Shown in pieces: positions 62,051-64,000 of a DNA stretch of 64,000 nucleotides. The stretch is from Spongiivirga sp046524175. Its GTDB lineage: Bacteria; Bacteroidota; Bacteroidia; Flavobacteriales; Flavobacteriaceae. Made by a program: the position numbers and the translations under genes. Each line of letters begins with the position of its first letter. Within the stretch, counting starts at the first letter, position 1. The notes beneath the pieces are model-generated. The model ran no database searches, was not told the origin of the DNA, and saw nothing but the letters and a program-made list of their open reading frames with translations. Where the stretch lies: the NCBI RefSeq assembly GCF_046524175.1, contig NZ_JBEFZF010000004.1, positions 124,001-188,000 of the forward strand, in the 5' to 3' direction.

Positions 62051-63756
62051 TGAGCGAAAAAAAACTTGTTTGTCACGGTGCCTTGTGTAAATGTCAATTT
62101 GGAATGACACCGGATTCCCTTGTTGTTTTATCTCAGAAAAAGGTATATATAAACGATAGTGCCGGAAGCCAAAAATTAGTGGCGACTGATAAAGAATTAG
62201 GAATGCCCTTCCAGGCGAAAACATTTGGTCAGTGCAAGTTACAACCAACCACGGGCGGATTTTTACCATGTGTTCCTAGTATTACCGGATGGACCGGTTT
62301 TTTTGAAAAAACTCAAATTAAATCAAATCAGGGATATCCGTTAATTGAGGATAGTAAAGCCACATGCGCCATTGCTGGTTCCCCATGCGTTGAAATTACA
62401 TTTCACGGACAAACAGCAGCGCCTTCTTCACAGAATGTAGACAATGCTGATGAAGAAGTATTAGCCCAGGTGTTACCACAGGTAAATATTAACGAAATCA
62501 AATATCCTTCTCCTTATGATGGAGTGAGTGTTTCGTCTGAAGAAACGAATGCTCAAAGTAATTCAAATCAAGAAGAAGAAGAAAAAGAAATAGCGGTTGC
62601 TGTAAGTGTTGTTAAAGATACGTTTGTACCCTTAGGAATTCCTGCATTTAATGGAAATCAAGAGAATGAATTCATAAAATTCAAGATTGAGGTGAAGGAT
62701 AATGATGCTGAGCGGATGCTGGTGGAGGTGCGAAAAAATGGTAGTACCTATTTCAGCGAAGAAATTACTGAAGGAGAATTACTGACTGTTGGAGAAAGTG
62801 AATGGAAGTGGGACGGGTTTAGCAATGCTCAGAATCTAAGTACTAAAGAGCTAAAAGAAAACGAATTTGATATAAAGGTTACCGTTTGGTTAGAAGGTAA
62901 TGAGCAGTCTGACACAAAAAAAATAGGCCAATTTAAAGGTGACGAGGTAAAGTGGGTCGATGTTGATATCCAAAAAAATACAAAACAGATTCTAGTAACC
63001 CTTCGTGTCAATTTAAAAGACGGAGGAGAACACGGTACCGATGTTGACTGCCGAGAAATGGGGGCATCAAGAAATTCACCGGTAGTTAAAAAGTGTCCAT
63101 GGGATAAAATACCATCTAAAGATCTGATCAGTTCTAAACCAATAATAAAACAAAGAAATAAGAATTTTTCTGATTTAGAACAATTAGCCATAGCAGGCAT
63201 AAATTATCACTGGGGAAGAAATTCAAATCATGTGGCTGCCAAATCAGTTCAATATAATGGCATTATGTATGAAGTATTAGTTGATACTGTTAATACGAAA
63301 CAAGATTCAATGGATGATGTTTCATTGATTTTTAATACCAATAGATCTTGGATGCGATCCGGCAATCCTGGAACTGTGGAAGGTCCAATTTCATTAATTG
63401 GAAACTTAGTTTCTAGAGAAGCCGTTTGTTATAACGTGGGATATATTAAGGGAAAAAAATGGAGTTATCGCGAACCCAGAAATGAAGATGTTGTTTTTAA
63501 AGAGACAGCAGCTCATGAAATCGGTCATACCATTTTAAAAGCCTACGGCGGCACCTCGTACTCTTATGGTCACAAAGGAAGTGTTAATACAATTACTCAA
63601 TCAGAAAGTTCTAGTGCTACTAAATATCCGTCGACAGGAGAAATAGATATTATGCCGTATTACACAAATTGGATTAGCTATTCTGACCGAGAGCGTATGG
63701 TAGCAGCTGAAAAGGATGTTTTGGGTCTTATTTGGTTAACAAAGCTTAAAACATGA
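62050..63756 (+). CDS. PAAR-like (DUF4280) effector with C-terminal HExxH domain
   Basis: 568 residues. The N-terminal DUF4280 domain (about 1-125) starts VCHGALCKCQFG and has GQCKLQPTTGGFLPC and CAIAGSPC, cysteine blocks of PAAR-like spike tips. A linker and an Ig-like region (about 160-330) follow. The C-terminal domain holds AAHEIGHTILKAYGG (H489, E490, H493) with H508 in YGHKG as a possible third ligand, then GEIDIMPYY. This is an evolved T6SS tip protein with a probable metallopeptidase toxin. Its stop overlaps the start of a lipoprotein gene. Confidence 0.85.
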   Translation: MSEKKLVCHGALCKCQFGMTPDSLVVLSQKKVYINDSAGSQKLVATDKELGMPFQAKTFGQCKLQPTTGGFLPCVPSITGWTGFFEKTQIKSNQGYPLIEDSKATCAIAGSPCVEITFHGQTAAPSSQNVDNADEEVLAQVLPQVNINEIKYPSPYDGVSVSSEETNAQSNSNQEEEEKEIAVAVSVVKDTFVPLGIPAFNGNQENEFIKFKIEVKDNDAERMLVEVRKNGSTYFSEEITEGELLTVGESEWKWDGFSNAQNLSTKELKENEFDIKVTVWLEGNEQSDTKKIGQFKGDEVKWVDVDIQKNTKQILVTLRVNLKDGGEHGTDVDCREMGASRNSPVVKKCPWDKIPSKDLISSKPIIKQRNKNFSDLEQLAIAGINYHWGRNSNHVAAKSVQYNGIMYEVLVDTVNTKQDSMDDVSLIFNTNRSWMRSGNPGTVEGPISLIGNLVSREAVCYNVGYIKGKKWSYREPRNEDVVFKETAAHEIGHTILKAYGGTSYSYGHKGSVNTITQSESSSATKYPSTGEIDIMPYYTNWISYSDRERMVAAEKDVLGLIWLTKLKT

Positions 63757-64000
63757 GTTATTTTTTAAAAGTACATGAATTTGATAGAATCAAAAGCAAA
63801 TTGTTTATCGCTTTAATAGTGGTAATTGGTATTAGTTGCAAGACCTCTTACTATTTTTCTCCAAATGTTATTGGAAAAGTAGTAGATCATGAAGATCAAC
63901 CTATTGAACAGGTGTCAATATATTTCACAGATAAATCAGAAATGGTAAAAACTGAAATCGATGGGGACTTTTATATTAAGCCTAAAAAGATAACCACTTC
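63753..64000 (+). CDS. lipoprotein, candidate immunity protein (3' end missing)
   Basis: 82 codons are visible before the window ends. A hydrophobic segment followed by GISC (cysteine about 30) suggests a lipoprotein. The next part (VIGKVVDHEDQPIEQVSIYF, then TEIDGDFYI) looks like a carboxypeptidase-regulatory-like beta-sandwich repeat. The ATG overlaps the effector stop (ATGA). By position it may protect against the metallopeptidase effector. Confidence 0.6.
   Translation, partial: MSYFLKVHEFDRIKSKLFIALIVVIGISCKTSYYFSPNVIGKVVDHEDQPIEQVSIYFTDKSEMVKTEIDGDFYIKPKKITT

Noticed and set aside
1..64000. tRNA, rRNA, CRISPR array, insertion sequence or prophage
   Set aside because: I read the intergenic gaps on both strands and saw no cloverleaf ending, rRNA-like block, regular spacer repeat, transposase or phage structural gene. 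The Hcp, VgrG and PAAR-like proteins are phage-like only through their T6SS origin.

Overview
The window is AT-rich DNA from a member of the Bacteroidota, very probably a marine Flavobacteriaceae. The evidence is the repeated TAnnTTTG-type -7 promoter element, a gldI gliding-motility gene, a flavobacterial-type DnaJ with half a zinc finger, DUF-family lipoproteins typical of the group (DUF1684, DUF4920, DUF3810, DUF2490), a clade II (Sec-exported) nosZ cluster, and the subtype iii type VI secretion (T6SSiii) proteins at the right edge. Gene order is compact, with many 1-14 base stop/start overlaps. I see no rRNA, tRNA, CRISPR array or insertion sequence.

Layout. 1-3.3 kb: the end of an alpha/beta hydrolase gene, then a leftward MFS exporter and DJ-1-like lipoprotein pair with a possible leader-peptide attenuator. 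3.3-9.3 kb: a DUF1684 lipoprotein, the ammonium operon (PII, AmtB, porin; leftward), a fluoride channel and small accessory genes. 9.3-19.6 kb: ilvE, DUF4920, mnmD, an SDR protein, grpE-dnaJ, a candidate small RNA, and an operon for a Nat-type ABC exporter, an MscS channel and an NtrC-like regulator without a DNA-binding domain, followed by a 55-residue membrane protein. 19.6-34.4 kb: secreted amidohydrolases, DUF3810, pepD, peptidyl-prolyl isomerases including gldI, nrnA, a PhoD-like phosphatase, ndk, the recF group, a TPR membrane protein and ribH.

34.4-41.8 kb is a nitrous-oxide reduction operon: cytochrome c, fasciclin lipoprotein, nosZ, a membrane protein, nosL, nosD, nosF and nosY. A Crp/Fnr-type palindrome is centred about 42 bases upstream of the predicted start site. 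41.8-49.9 kb is the most unusual part. A class III nucleotide cyclase with TPRs is divergent from a sigma-54 activator that carries a cyclic-nucleotide-binding domain. Directly downstream are two palindromic enhancer-like sites and a good -24/-12 promoter, then an OsmC-like gene. After these comes a pyruvate:ferredoxin oxidoreductase-like protein that has lost three of the four cysteines holding the proximal iron-sulfur cluster. I read this as a candidate cyclic-nucleotide-to-sigma-54 circuit controlling redox genes.

49.9-56.7 kb: an alpha/beta hydrolase-OsmC fusion, a DASS-family transporter, a DUF2490 protein, a dispersed inverted repeat and a very large secreted BNR-repeat protein. 57-64 kb: a T6SSiii cargo island with two Hcp tube proteins, an HExxH protein with a candidate immunity lipoprotein, VgrG, an unknown coiled-coil protein, a PAAR-like protein ending in a second HExxH domain, and a truncated lipoprotein that may be its immunity protein.
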